Assembly (NCBI GenBank): GCA_947499565.1
Contig: CANMOV010000004.1
Location: 1 to 64,000, forward strand
Source of the DNA: an uncultured Croceitalea sp.
Lineage (GTDB): Bacteria > Bacteroidota > Bacteroidia > Flavobacteriales > Flavobacteriaceae
Direction of reading: 5' to 3'
DNA: 64,000 nt
In this document: positions 29,455 to 38,136 of the stretch, one piece after another
How positions within the stretch are numbered: position 1 is the stretch's first letter
How the letters are laid out: each line of letters begins with the position of its first letter
Position numbers and translations under genes: made by a program
The notes under the pieces: model-generated
What the model was told of the DNA's origin: nothing
The model's input: only the letters and a program-made list of their open reading frames with translations
Databases searched by the model: none

Positions 29455-31854
29455 TTATCCATCTATTCGTTTGTTCTCGTCTTCTAGACCAGTTTTTCTA
29501 TTCCTAGCCTTTTTTATTTCATTTCTCCCAAAATCATAAGTAAGTCCAAATGCTATCTGTCTACTATCATTACCCCCACTACCATCAATAAAAAGTTCCC
29601 CAAATTGAGTGGTCCCCCTCCATGGGACTGTGTACAGAATATCATTGAATGAAAGTCTTGCCATAAAGCGATCATCGAAGAATTTCTGCTGAAAGGCAAG
29701 ATTTAAAGACCCTATTGATTGTGTGCGATAAGTACCTCCCCATATAGAAGGAGAACTATACCACCCTGAGACTTCCATTCTTAATGATTTAGATAGCTTG
29801 ATTGTATTTTGTGCATAAAAACTCAAAGTCTCCTGGCGAACTGGCAAAAATTCTGGACTTGTAGCTTTAAAGTCACTGATGTAGGCATTCAAACTAAAAT
29901 ATAAATTCCACCAATCATAGATTTTCTTTGGGTAAGAAATGCCGAGATTGATAACTTCCTGATTAGCAACATTTAGTGTGGTTAAAAAATTGGTGTTTTG
30001 TCCTTCGGCTAAGGTAACTCTGGCAAAAAAATCGGATACATAGCTATAGCTCAATGAAGTAGTCAATCTGTAATTGAACGTATGGGACAATTTTACATTA
30101 TTAGTATACTGTGGTTGTAGAAATGGATTTCCCTTACTGAATGAGAGTTCATCTAATTTATACTCAAAAGGATTTAACGACTGGTAATTGGGACGTTGGA
30201 TTCTGCGGCTATAGGTAAGTGCAAATTGGTTTTTGGGGTTCAATTGGTAAGTAAGTCCTCCTGATGGGAAAAAATTCGTGTAATTTCTCTCTACTCTATC
30301 ATCATTATTTTGTTGTTGGCTGGTCAATATTCCATCTGAGTCAGTATTTTCCATTCGTAGACCAAATTGAACGTTCCATTTACCCCATTTTCGATTATAA
30401 TTAAAATATACTGCATTAATGTTCTCTTGATATTCAAATTGATTGCTTTGGGTGGGGTCCAATACATTCTGCCCGTTCACTTGATTAAAAAAGTCAAAGG
30501 TGTTATCGGTAGTTATGTATGAAAGCTTAAAGCCCAATCCCAACTTACCTTTTAGGAAGTTTTGCTCATAATCAACCTTAGCAGTGGCAATATCAATGTC
30601 AATAGGAGTGTCTTGAAAAGTGATTCGCTCACTAAGCATCTGTTCTCCATTACCATTAAAATAAGTATTGGGTTGAAAAGCATCCCGTTCACTGTTGTAA
30701 CGACCATAATCTAAGTCTACATTTATAGAATAGCCCAAAGTATCCGCATAGCGATAGTTTAAGTTAGAATTTATATTGTATGAAGTATTTTGAGTTTGGT
30801 TAAGGGCTATTAGAATACTATCAACTTGAACATTATTCACCACACGAATAGGTGTTCTAGTATTGTTGGTATTGAAACTGTTGTTAAAATTTCCATTAAA
30901 AATAGCCCCAATGGTATGTTTGGAATTAACATAGTAATCATATCCTAATTTTACATTGTTCGTATTTCGGTCATAAATACTATTGGTACGTGCATCAAAC
31001 TGAGTTCCAAATTGATTTCTCAACAAATTGAGAAAACCCGTACTCTTACCAAATCTATTGCTATAGGTACCATAAAAATTACCTTTTTTACCTCTATTAT
31101 TAAAATTAACGCTCGTATTTGTTCGGCCAAAATCGCCTACCGTCATTCCAGATGTAAAGGTTCCATTAGTACCAATACTTTTATCTTTTTTTAGTTTAAT
31201 ATTGATGATTCCTGCATTACCGGCGGCATCGTATTTTGAAGAAGGCTGGGTAATAATTTCTACGGCTTCTACATCAGTTGCTTGTAGACTTTCTAAATAG
31301 TTGGTTAAATCTTCACCTTGGAGTACAGAGAGCTTTCCATCAATAAAAATTTGAACTCCTGTTTTTCCCTCTAGAATTATACCACCATTGTTATCCACAA
31401 TTACTCCCGGGGCTTTTCGCAAAAGCTCGAAAGCGCTTGTGCCGGTAGCATTAATCGTATTTTCAACATTGAATACTGTTTTATCGGCCAATACCTGAAC
31501 CATAGGTTTTTCGGCTACTACTGTTACTTCCTCCAGATTCTGGGCCTCTGAATTGAGAATGAATGATCCTAAATCCAAATCATCCCCCTTAAAATCAATT
31601 CTTTTTTTAAAATCAGCATATCCCAAACTAGAAATTGCCAAAGTATACTTACCCGGTAAAATCCCATTGAATTGAAAAACTCCAAAGTCTTCCGTAATTG
31701 TTGCCTTAACCAAACTGGAATCTTTTTGGCTATTTAAAACCACAGCAGCGAAGAGCATGGGCTCTTGATTTTTATTAACCACTTTTCCTGTAATGGACTG
31801 AGCAGAAAGTCCAACAGAAAAAAGGAGAAGAAAAGATAAAGTAATTGTTTTCAT
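29455..31854 (-). CDS. TonB-dependent outer-membrane receptor (OMP_b-brl_3 type)
   Basis: This 799-residue protein has a signal peptide (ending GLSAQ), an N-terminal CarboxypepD_reg-like domain (SITGKVVNKNQEPMLFAAVV), a plug (NTINATGTSAFELLRKAPGV, GVQIFIDGKLSVLQG, YDAAGNAGIINIKLKK) and a beta-barrel of the outer-membrane protein beta-barrel family 3. The substrate is unknown. I start at 31854, which gives a proper signal peptide; the frame is open for 81 more bases upstream. It is divergent from an amidohydrolase that is followed by a LytS/LytTR pair, so that pair could control it (inference). Confidence 0.85.
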   Translation of the reverse strand: MKTITLSFLLLFSVGLSAQSITGKVVNKNQEPMLFAAVVLNSQKDSSLVKATITEDFGVFQFNGILPGKYTLAISSLGYADFKKRIDFKGDDLDLGSFILNSEAQNLEEVTVVAEKPMVQVLADKTVFNVENTINATGTSAFELLRKAPGVIVDNNGGIILEGKTGVQIFIDGKLSVLQGEDLTNYLESLQATDVEAVEIITQPSSKYDAAGNAGIINIKLKKDKSIGTNGTFTSGMTVGDFGRTNTSVNFNNRGKKGNFYGTYSNRFGKSTGFLNLLRNQFGTQFDARTNSIYDRNTNNVKLGYDYYVNSKHTIGAIFNGNFNNSFNTNNTRTPIRVVNNVQVDSILIALNQTQNTSYNINSNLNYRYADTLGYSINVDLDYGRYNSERDAFQPNTYFNGNGEQMLSERITFQDTPIDIDIATAKVDYEQNFLKGKLGLGFKLSYITTDNTFDFFNQVNGQNVLDPTQSNQFEYQENINAVYFNYNRKWGKWNVQFGLRMENTDSDGILTSQQQNNDDRVERNYTNFFPSGGLTYQLNPKNQFALTYSRRIQRPNYQSLNPFEYKLDELSFSKGNPFLQPQYTNNVKLSHTFNYRLTTSLSYSYVSDFFARVTLAEGQNTNFLTTLNVANQEVINLGISYPKKIYDWWNLYFSLNAYISDFKATSPEFLPVRQETLSFYAQNTIKLSKSLRMEVSGWYSSPSIWGGTYRTQSIGSLNLAFQQKFFDDRFMARLSFNDILYTVPWRGTTQFGELFIDGSGGNDSRQIAFGLTYDFGRNEIKKARNRKTGLEDENKRIDG

Positions 31855-32115
31855 GATTGTTCGTTTTTTAATTATGTACACAAATTTTCCATTTTGGATG
31901 AGCCTATAAAAGTAAAAGTTGATGAAAAGCCCCATTTTAAGTTGAGTTGACCATGGCGATTCGTCCGCAAATAGGACAACTCATCTGAAAATTGTTTGGA
32001 TACTCAATTCCTCCCCCTACATTGTCTTTATTAATATTTTATGATAGAATATTTGTCTATGGCATACTAAATATGCAATCCGCTAGGTGCTGCCATGGGC
32101 AAAAAACGTACAATT

Positions 32116-33390
32116 ATGAAGAATAGAATTTGTGGTTTATTTATACTACTATTTGTTTTGATTTCGTGTCAGTCAAAGAAACCAGATACTAAAAAAACAG
32201 CAATTGAAAACCCAAATAGTTTATCCATAAAATTAGTTAACGGCGAGTGGTTTAATGGAAACATTTTTGAAAGAAAGACAGCCTGGGTTCGTGAAGGCAT
32301 TCTAAGTTTCAAGAATCAGAATACTGAAAATAATACAATAATTGACCTCAGTGGAAAATTTATTGTACCGCCTTTTGGTGAAGCGCATAACCATAACTTA
32401 GAAAGTGAGTATGAACTAAGTAAGCGAATTAATTCTTACCTAGAAAATGGCGTTTTTTATGTTAAGCATCTTTCGTCAATAAAAAAAAGAATCGACCCGT
32501 TGATGCATCATTACAACAAACCAGGTGGTATAGATGTGACCTTAGCCCATGCACCACTTACAGGAACTGGCGGTCATCCTGTAGCACTACGTAAAAGGTT
32601 TTTGGATTATGGATATTTTGAGGGGCTCTTTGAAACCATAGAAGAAATAGAATCACATGGGTATTTCACAATCGACGATTCTCAAGATCTAGAGAACAAG
32701 TGGAGTAAAATACTTTCCTTTAAGCCAGATTTTATTAAGATAAACCTACTTTATTCCGAAGAGTATCAAAAACGAAAAAACGATACCGCTTTTTTTGGCA
32801 AAAAGGGGCTGAATCCCGAACTAGTTCCAGAAATTGTAAAAAAAGCCCATCAACATGACTTACGTGTTAGTGCCCATGTTGAAACCGCCCATGATTTTCA
32901 TGTAGCAGTCAGGGCAGGTGTAGATGAGATTGCCCATCTTCCAGAAATTAGTAATGGTAAGCAAATTTTGGTGGAAGATGCAACTTTGGCCAAAGAGAAA
33001 GGGACAATTGTAGTTCCTACGATATCTTTAGTAACCAAAAGGAAGAAAAAAGCAAATTATAATCAATTGGTAGAAAATATAAAGACAAACCTCAAAATAC
33101 TGAAAGAACAGGAAGTACAAATAGCCATTGGTTCAGATATGTACAATGATAATTCTACTGGGGAGTTCCAATTATTGTACAGTTATAACATATTTAGTAA
33201 TCTTGAATTATTAAAAATGTGGTGCGAAAATTCAGCGTCCACAATTTTCCCTAATAGAAAGATCGGACATTTAAAAGAAGGGTATGAAGCAAGTTTTTTA
33301 GCTTTAAGTTCCAATCCTTTGGAGAGTATGAAGGAAATTAATAAATCTATCATTCTAAAAGTGAAACAGGGGGAAATTTTAGATAATTAA
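32116..33390 (+). CDS. Amidohydrolase-family lipoprotein
   Basis: This 424-residue protein has a lipobox (VLISCQ, Cys near residue 19). The amidohydrolase fold is shown by the first metal motif AHNHN in VPPFGEAHNHNLESE, a later HVETAHDFHVAVRAG with the second-metal histidines, DEIAHLPE, and a C-terminal AIGSDMYND Asp followed by IFPNRKIGHLKEGYEASFLAL. The substrate is unknown. It precedes a histidine kinase by 10 bp and is probably co-transcribed with the two-component genes. I use the ATG at 32116 for the signal peptide rather than 32095. Confidence 0.8.
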   Translation: MKNRICGLFILLFVLISCQSKKPDTKKTAIENPNSLSIKLVNGEWFNGNIFERKTAWVREGILSFKNQNTENNTIIDLSGKFIVPPFGEAHNHNLESEYELSKRINSYLENGVFYVKHLSSIKKRIDPLMHHYNKPGGIDVTLAHAPLTGTGGHPVALRKRFLDYGYFEGLFETIEEIESHGYFTIDDSQDLENKWSKILSFKPDFIKINLLYSEEYQKRKNDTAFFGKKGLNPELVPEIVKKAHQHDLRVSAHVETAHDFHVAVRAGVDEIAHLPEISNGKQILVEDATLAKEKGTIVVPTISLVTKRKKKANYNQLVENIKTNLKILKEQEVQIAIGSDMYNDNSTGEFQLLYSYNIFSNLELLKMWCENSASTIFPNRKIGHLKEGYEASFLALSSNPLESMKEINKSIILKVKQGEILDN

Positions 33391-33400
33391 ATTTTCAGAA

Positions 33401-34483
33401 ATGGCATCAAAACACAACATATTAAACAAAACTTTATTTGGAAAAATACAGTTTAAGGAAGTTTTAGCTGTCTTTCTTATTTATTCGATTTTCTCTTGGC
33501 TCTATCGCTTTGTACTATGGTATAATGGTGGTTGGTACGAGAAAGAAGGCATTTGGGGGTGGATGAATCTGGAAGGGTATTGGTTCGCCTCAGGAATGTC
33601 ATACACATGCTATTTCTTTGCCTCAATTATCATTTGGGTATTAGGTGTACAATTGCTACGCAAAAAGCATATGATTGTTCAAGTCATTGCTGTATTGATA
33701 TTGATTCCCATAATCATATATATTACAAGAGAGCTTCGGTATGTGCTTATTGATTATATGGGAAGACCAAGACTACAGGGTACTGGTGAAATTTGGGATT
33801 GGTACATTCCTTTATTGTTTTTAATGATACAGTTCGGGTTCTTTTTTGCTTATCGCTATTTTAAAGAAAATCAAAAAAAAATGGAGATTGAGGGTGAGCT
33901 CCGGCAAGCAGCCCTTAAAAGTGAGCTTGCAGCAATAAAGGCGCAGTTGAATCCGCATTTTTTATATAATGTTTTTAATACCATTAATGCTTCTGTACCC
34001 TCAAAAATGGAGGAGACTCGCCATTTAATCGCCACTCTCTCGGACCTTTTCCGTTACCAACTTAAAGCTTCAAAAAAAGAATTAGTTCCTTTAGGCGAAG
34101 AACTGGAGTTTGTAAATAAATACTTAGAGTTAGAAAAGGCCCGGTTTGAAGACCGGTTACAAATTGAAATAAATGTTCCCGAAGAGTTGTTATGCGAGCA
34201 AGTTCCTCCTATGCTCCTGCAACCTTTAGTTGAAAACTCTGTTAAACATGGTATTTCTGAAAGCCTAAAAGGTGGAAAAATATCAATCTCTGTTTTTAGA
34301 GACAAAGGGAAACTAAAGTTCGAAATAGCAGATACGGGCAAAGGGGTAACGGATAAGAATGGCCTTTTTGGAAAAGGTGTTGGATTAAGCAATACGCGAA
34401 TGCGCTTGCAGAAAATGTACCAAACCCAATTGGAGTTAATAGACAACGAGCCTCAAGGACTCAAAATATGCTTTGCAATATGA
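33401..34483 (+). CDS. LytS-type sensor histidine kinase
   Basis: This 360-residue inner-membrane kinase has about four N-terminal membrane helices (around residues 15-35, 60-80, 88-108 and 128-150), a short coiled linker, and a His_kinase domain with the H-box LNPHFLYNVFNTI, N-box MLLQPLVENSVKHGI and the glycine-rich GKGVGLSNTRMRL. No extracytoplasmic sensor domain is seen, so the membrane helices probably sense the signal. It overlaps the response-regulator gene by 4 bp (ATGA), a typical coupled pair. Confidence 0.9.
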   Translation: MASKHNILNKTLFGKIQFKEVLAVFLIYSIFSWLYRFVLWYNGGWYEKEGIWGWMNLEGYWFASGMSYTCYFFASIIIWVLGVQLLRKKHMIVQVIAVLILIPIIIYITRELRYVLIDYMGRPRLQGTGEIWDWYIPLLFLMIQFGFFFAYRYFKENQKKMEIEGELRQAALKSELAAIKAQLNPHFLYNVFNTINASVPSKMEETRHLIATLSDLFRYQLKASKKELVPLGEELEFVNKYLELEKARFEDRLQIEINVPEELLCEQVPPMLLQPLVENSVKHGISESLKGGKISISVFRDKGKLKFEIADTGKGVTDKNGLFGKGVGLSNTRMRLQKMYQTQLELIDNEPQGLKICFAI

Positions 34484-35202
34484 AGAAAGTAATTATTGCC
34501 GATGATGAAAAATCAGGGAGAAAGCTCATAAAGGAATATTTGGAGGACTTTCCAGATTTGGTTTTGGTTGCGGAGGTAAATAATGGGGTCGATGCTATTA
34601 CGGAAATCAATCGTTTCAAGCCAGATTTGGTCTTTTTAGACATTCAAATGCCAGGAAAAACGGGTTTTGAGGTCCTAACCCATCTTGAAGAGTTGCCCAA
34701 AATTATTTTTTCTACGGCCTATGATGAATATGCATTGAAAGCGTTTGAGGTTCATGCGGTAGATTATTTGCTCAAACCATATACTAAAGAGCGTTTTCAA
34801 GCAGCTATTGATAAGCTTTCAAATGACAATGACAAGTTGGGAGCCCTTACCAATAGCCTTTTAATGGAAAAACCATCGTATCCCCAGCGAGTGTTGGTGG
34901 AACATAACAAAAAATTAATTACTGTAAAAGTGGAAGATATTGTATGGATAGAAGCATTTGGCGACTACAGTAAATTACATCTTTATAAGGGAATTTACCT
35001 TAGCAATTTTGGCATCTCACAATTAGAAGAAAAATTAAATCCAAGTAATTTTATAAGGATTCACCGTTCTTCGATAATAAATCTGGAAAGTGTAAAGGAG
35101 CTCCACAAGTATGGTAAAAGCTATGATGTTACTATGCAAAATGGAGATGTGGTTCGGGTAAGTAGGGGTTATATGGATGCCCTAAAAAAAATCATGTTCT
35201 AA
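34480..35202 (+). CDS. LytTR-family response regulator
   Basis: This 240-residue regulator has a receiver domain (DDEKSGRKL with the acidic pair, phospho-acceptor Asp in LVFLDIQMPG, Thr/Ser in IIFSTAY, Lys in DYLLKPY) and a C-terminal LytTR DNA-binding domain (VEDIVWIEAFGDYSKLHL, FIRIHRSSIINLESVKEL). It is the partner of the overlapping LytS-type kinase. LytTR regulators in Bacteroidota often act on a few nearby genes. The divergent TonB-type receptor and the upstream amidohydrolase are the obvious candidates. Confidence 0.9.
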   Translation: MKKVIIADDEKSGRKLIKEYLEDFPDLVLVAEVNNGVDAITEINRFKPDLVFLDIQMPGKTGFEVLTHLEELPKIIFSTAYDEYALKAFEVHAVDYLLKPYTKERFQAAIDKLSNDNDKLGALTNSLLMEKPSYPQRVLVEHNKKLITVKVEDIVWIEAFGDYSKLHLYKGIYLSNFGISQLEEKLNPSNFIRIHRSSIINLESVKELHKYGKSYDVTMQNGDVVRVSRGYMDALKKIMF

Positions 35203-35209
35203 AAAGAAC
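35196..35209. terminator. Possible short hairpin terminator overlapping the LytTR stop
   Basis: GTTCT and AGAAC form a 5-bp stem with an AAAA loop, overlapping the last codons of the regulator gene and ending at the stop of the converging gene. The stem is short, so the call is weak. Confidence 0.3.
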
Positions 35210-35767
35210 CTATTTACCTACACACCAACGTTTTTCGTTTACTATCCAACCAATACTTAAATTAACTACTGGGTGAATCCCCCCTTTAAAAGGTCCCACG
35301 TAGTAACCTGCTCCAGCATCAATAGAGAAACTTAGTCCAGAATTGTAGCTGCGCTGAACCCCATAAACAAGTCCTGCATAACCGTGTACACCATCAATAA
35401 TTTCATTGTTTACCACTCTAGAATCCGGAGAAAAAATAGCAACTGAAGGGGCTATATAATTTCCAGAATTCCCGTAAATCTGTCTTCCCCTTCTATCGCG
35501 TCCATTAAAATTATGGTAATATCTATTTTGAAGGGTAATCGCGGGAAAGAAATCAAAATCTTCTATTGGATTCTCAGAGGCTGGTTCAATAGCCGCTTGC
35601 CAAGCCACTCTAAAGTCTAGTGTACTATTTACTCCAAGTGCCATTTCGTATTCGATACCTGGGTTAAATAGATTTATTTTCAGCTGTCTTATTTCACAAT
35701 TTTTCCCATATTGGGCAGTAATTCCAATAGAAAACAGCCAAAAAATTAAAAGTGTAATTTTTCGCAT
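35210..35767 (-). CDS. Small outer-membrane barrel-like protein, unknown function
   Basis: This 185-residue protein has a signal peptide (ending GITAQ) followed by alternating beta-strand segments (GIEYEMALGVNSTLDFRVAW, GHGYAGLVYGVQRSY-like, AGAGYYVGPFKGGIHPVVNLSIGWIV) typical of small eight-stranded outer-membrane barrels. Two cysteines lie near the ends of the mature protein. I do not recognise a named family. It converges on the LytTR gene with 7 bp between stops and is divergent from kdsA. Confidence 0.6.
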   Translation of the reverse strand: MRKITLLIFWLFSIGITAQYGKNCEIRQLKINLFNPGIEYEMALGVNSTLDFRVAWQAAIEPASENPIEDFDFFPAITLQNRYYHNFNGRDRRGRQIYGNSGNYIAPSVAIFSPDSRVVNNEIIDGVHGYAGLVYGVQRSYNSGLSFSIDAGAGYYVGPFKGGIHPVVNLSIGWIVNEKRWCVGK

Positions 35768-35836
35768 TGTAGGTTAATTTGGTAGTATAGTAACAGATAC
35801 TTTTTCAAAATAGTATTTTTGCCTAAAACATATACT

Positions 35837-36655
35837 ATGCAATTAAGTCTGATTCCTCAGCTAAAACATACAAAAAGTGACAATTTTTTTCTTTTAGCAG
35901 GTCCTTGTGCCATAGAAGGTGAAGAAATGGCCATGCGTATTGCAGAAAAAGTAGTAGCTATAACAGACGAGCTTAAAATACCTTATGTTTTTAAAGGAAG
36001 TTTTAAAAAAGCCAATAGAAGCAGGATTGATTCTTTTACCGGCATTGGAGATGAAAAAGCGTTGAAAATTCTCCGAAAGGTATCCGAAACTTTTAAAGTT
36101 CCAACAATTACTGATATTCATACAACGCAAGATGCTTTAATGGCCGCTGAGTATGTAGATGTCTTACAGATTCCAGCTTTTTTAGTTCGCCAGACCGATT
36201 TGGTTGTTGCAGCTGCTAAAACTGGAAAAGTGGTAAACTTGAAAAAAGGACAATTCATGAGTCCAGAAAGTATGAAACATGCGGTTACTAAGGTGACTGA
36301 TTCTGGTAATGAAAAAGCATGGATTACGGACAGGGGAACCATGTTTGGTTACCAAGATATGGTTGTTGATTTTAGAGGCATTCCAACTATGAAGCAATAT
36401 GCTCCTGTTGTTTTGGATGTTACACATTCTTTACAACAACCCAACCAATCATCAGGTGTAACTGGCGGAAGACCAGCACTTATTGGCACTATGGCAAGAG
36501 CTGGCATTGCAGCGGGCGTTGATGGTCTTTTTATGGAAACTCACTTTGATCCAGCGAACGCAAAAAGTGATGGGGCAAATATGCTAGACTTAAGTTTATT
36601 GCAAAAACTTTTGACAGATTTGGTTGCGATTAGAAAAACGATAAACAGCTTATAA
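35837..36655 (+). CDS. kdsA: 3-deoxy-8-phosphooctulonate synthase (KDO-8-P synthase)
   Basis: This 272-residue cytoplasmic enzyme condenses phosphoenolpyruvate with arabinose-5-phosphate to make KDO-8-phosphate for the lipopolysaccharide core. It shows LLAGPCAIEGEE (Cys24), the KGSFKKANRSR substrate loop, TDIHT, KKGQFMSPE and ETHFDPANAKSDGANM. The Cys in AGPC is the metal ligand of the metal-dependent class of KdsA; the E. coli-type enzyme has Asn there. I use the ATG at 35837. A TATTTTTG box at 35814-35821 is a likely -7 element giving a very short leader. Confidence 0.95.
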   Translation: MQLSLIPQLKHTKSDNFFLLAGPCAIEGEEMAMRIAEKVVAITDELKIPYVFKGSFKKANRSRIDSFTGIGDEKALKILRKVSETFKVPTITDIHTTQDALMAAEYVDVLQIPAFLVRQTDLVVAAAKTGKVVNLKKGQFMSPESMKHAVTKVTDSGNEKAWITDRGTMFGYQDMVVDFRGIPTMKQYAPVVLDVTHSLQQPNQSSGVTGGRPALIGTMARAGIAAGVDGLFMETHFDPANAKSDGANMLDLSLLQKLLTDLVAIRKTINSL

Positions 36656-36729
36656 ATAAGCGTAATTTTAGCACATTGCTCATTGCCGATTTTAACTCTA
36701 AAAAATTCAAAATGGGCGACCGGTTAGTT

Positions 36730-37092
36730 TTAATAAAAACCATTGCTTCTTACTGTATAGGCATTTTCCAAAACAGTAACCAAAACCTCATCATCAATCT
36801 CTTCGAGTGTACTATATCTTAGCGATTTAACTACTTTTCTATTCTCGGTCACCATTTTGTCTAAATGTTTGGTTAAATGAGCAGAATTCCAAAAAGCGAT
36901 ATCTACAAATTTCTTTTTCGGCGAAGCGTTTAAATAACATATAGGGCTTTTACCAGCATAAAAACAGGGAATACTCCATTTAAATTTTAATTCTACGTCC
37001 GGTATTATCGCTTCAATGGTAGCCTTAAGATGCAATAATATACTTCTATAAGGTTCATCTTGATTTAAAATATACTCCTCTGCTGGGTTCAT
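36730..37092 (-). CDS. DUF1801 domain protein
   Basis: This 120-residue cytoplasmic protein has the DUF1801/YdhG pattern: YRSILLHLKATIEAIIPDVEL, FKWSIPCFYAGKSPICYLNA, KKKFVDIAFWNSAHL and a C-terminal helix. No signal peptide is seen. The family has no defined activity. It converges on kdsA with about 75 bases between the stops and is divergent from the membrane protein / regulator / creD cassette. Confidence 0.8.
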   Translation of the reverse strand: MNPAEEYILNQDEPYRSILLHLKATIEAIIPDVELKFKWSIPCFYAGKSPICYLNASPKKKFVDIAFWNSAHLTKHLDKMVTENRKVVKSLRYSTLEEIDDEVLVTVLENAYTVRSNGFY

Positions 37093-37154
37093 ATTCTAAA
37101 AATAGGAAACAATCATAAATTCTGTTAAATATATTTTTATTTTCAAAAATAAAT

Positions 37155-37181
37155 TAACTTTGTATTTCAAAGTACTTTAAA
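37155..37181 (+). promoter_or_regulatory. Promoter and operator of the creD cassette, copy 1
   Basis: TAACTTTG (37155-37162) is an exact TAnnTTTG box. Overlapping it is an inverted repeat ACTTTG-N5-CAAAGT (37157-37173) that continues into ACTTTAAA, forming the 10-bp palindrome AAAGTACTTT (37169-37178). The ATG follows immediately at 37182. A nearly identical copy lies before creD, so this is probably the site of the winged-helix regulator encoded between them. Confidence 0.6.
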
Positions 37182-37790
37182 ATGGAAGAAAACAAATACT
37201 TAGACGATATTTCTCAAATCAAAGATTTAATGAGTCGTTCTTCACGTTTCATCTCACTTAGTGGTCTATCTGGCATAATGGCTGGCATATATGCTATAGC
37301 CGGTGCGCTTATAACCTATTTGTTTCTGCTGCCAGAGCCTGGCACATATCTTACTCTGCACAGTTGGAATTTTAAACTCATTTTAATAATCTTAATAGCT
37401 GTTGCTTCTCTAAGTATATTAACTGCTTATCTACTAACTTCAAAAAAGGCTAAAAAGAACAATGAAAAAATATGGGATGCTACTACAAAAAGGTTATTGG
37501 TTAGTTTCTTGGTTCCACTAATTACCGGTGGTATTTACATTCTCATAAAATTAAGTAGTCAACATTATGGTTTAACAGGCTCACTTATGCTTATCTTTTA
37601 CGGTCTTGCATTGGTAAATGCCTCAAAATATACTATTGGTAATATAAAATATCTTGGTTATGCCGAGATTATATTAGGCCTTATCTGTTCTGCTATGCCG
37701 GGTTATGGATTTTGGTTCTGGGTTATTGGATTTGGCTTTTTACATATCATCTATGGAAGTCTAGTCTATATTAAAGAAGAGAAAGCGTAG
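37182..37790 (+). CDS. Six-helix membrane protein of the creD cassette
   Basis: This 202-residue protein begins with a soluble helix (MEENKYLDDISQIKDLMSRS) and has about six hydrophobic segments, roughly at residues 27-50, 63-88, 104-125, 132-150, 158-175 and 178-195. No catalytic motif is seen and I do not recognise a named family. It is separated by one base from the winged-helix regulator and shares the operator-like upstream sequence with creD, so the three genes act together, probably in an envelope-stress response (inference). Confidence 0.7.
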   Translation: MEENKYLDDISQIKDLMSRSSRFISLSGLSGIMAGIYAIAGALITYLFLLPEPGTYLTLHSWNFKLILIILIAVASLSILTAYLLTSKKAKKNNEKIWDATTKRLLVSFLVPLITGGIYILIKLSSQHYGLTGSLMLIFYGLALVNASKYTIGNIKYLGYAEIILGLICSAMPGYGFWFWVIGFGFLHIIYGSLVYIKEEKA

Positions 37791-37791
37791 C

Positions 37792-38088
37792 ATGGGTATT
37801 ATTGATAACATCAACAAACTATTTGATCATCGTATTCGATTAGGCATTATGTCTATTCTTGTAGTTAATGAGAATGCAGACTTTACTTCCTTAAAAGAAT
37901 TGCTTAATGTGACTGATGGTAATTTAGCTAGCCATACCAAAACATTGGAAAAAGCAAATTATATCACTGTTGAAAAATCTTTTATAGACCGAAAACCTAA
38001 TACTAAATATAGCGTCACAAAAAGTGGGCGAATTGCATTTGAAAAGCATATTGAAGCCTTGGAAAGCCTCATTAAAAAGAAAAAATAA
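37792..38088 (+). CDS. Winged-helix transcriptional regulator (PF13601 type)
   Basis: This 98-residue DNA-binding protein is a single winged helix: DHRIRLGIMSILVVNENADFTSLKELLNVTDGNLASHTKTLEKANYITVEKSFIDRKPNTKYSVT. It resembles the small MarR/ArsR-like regulators found next to creD in Bacteroidota. It has no ligand or metal-binding cysteines, so the signal may be sensed by the neighbouring membrane proteins. The palindromic sites before the first gene and before creD are its likely targets, giving autoregulation. Confidence 0.82.
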   Translation: MGIIDNINKLFDHRIRLGIMSILVVNENADFTSLKELLNVTDGNLASHTKTLEKANYITVEKSFIDRKPNTKYSVTKSGRIAFEKHIEALESLIKKKK

Positions 38089-38100
38089 TTTTTTTATCAA

Positions 38101-38128
38101 TATACTTTGAAATTCAAAGTACTTTAAA
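38101..38128 (+). promoter_or_regulatory. Promoter and operator of creD, copy 2
   Basis: ACTTTG-N5-CAAAGT followed by ACTTTAAA (38104-38128) matches the site before the first cassette gene at 23 of 25 positions and contains the same palindrome AAAGTACTTT (38116-38125). TATACTTTG (38101-38109) overlaps it and is close to the TAnnTTTG box, but with one extra base. Confidence 0.6.
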
Positions 38129-38136
38129 TATTAAAC

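Noticed and set aside
31012-31194. 60-codon frame antisense to the TonB-type receptor
   Set aside because: It sits inside the receptor gene, lacks any recognisable domain, and is explained by the low-complexity barrel coding sequence.
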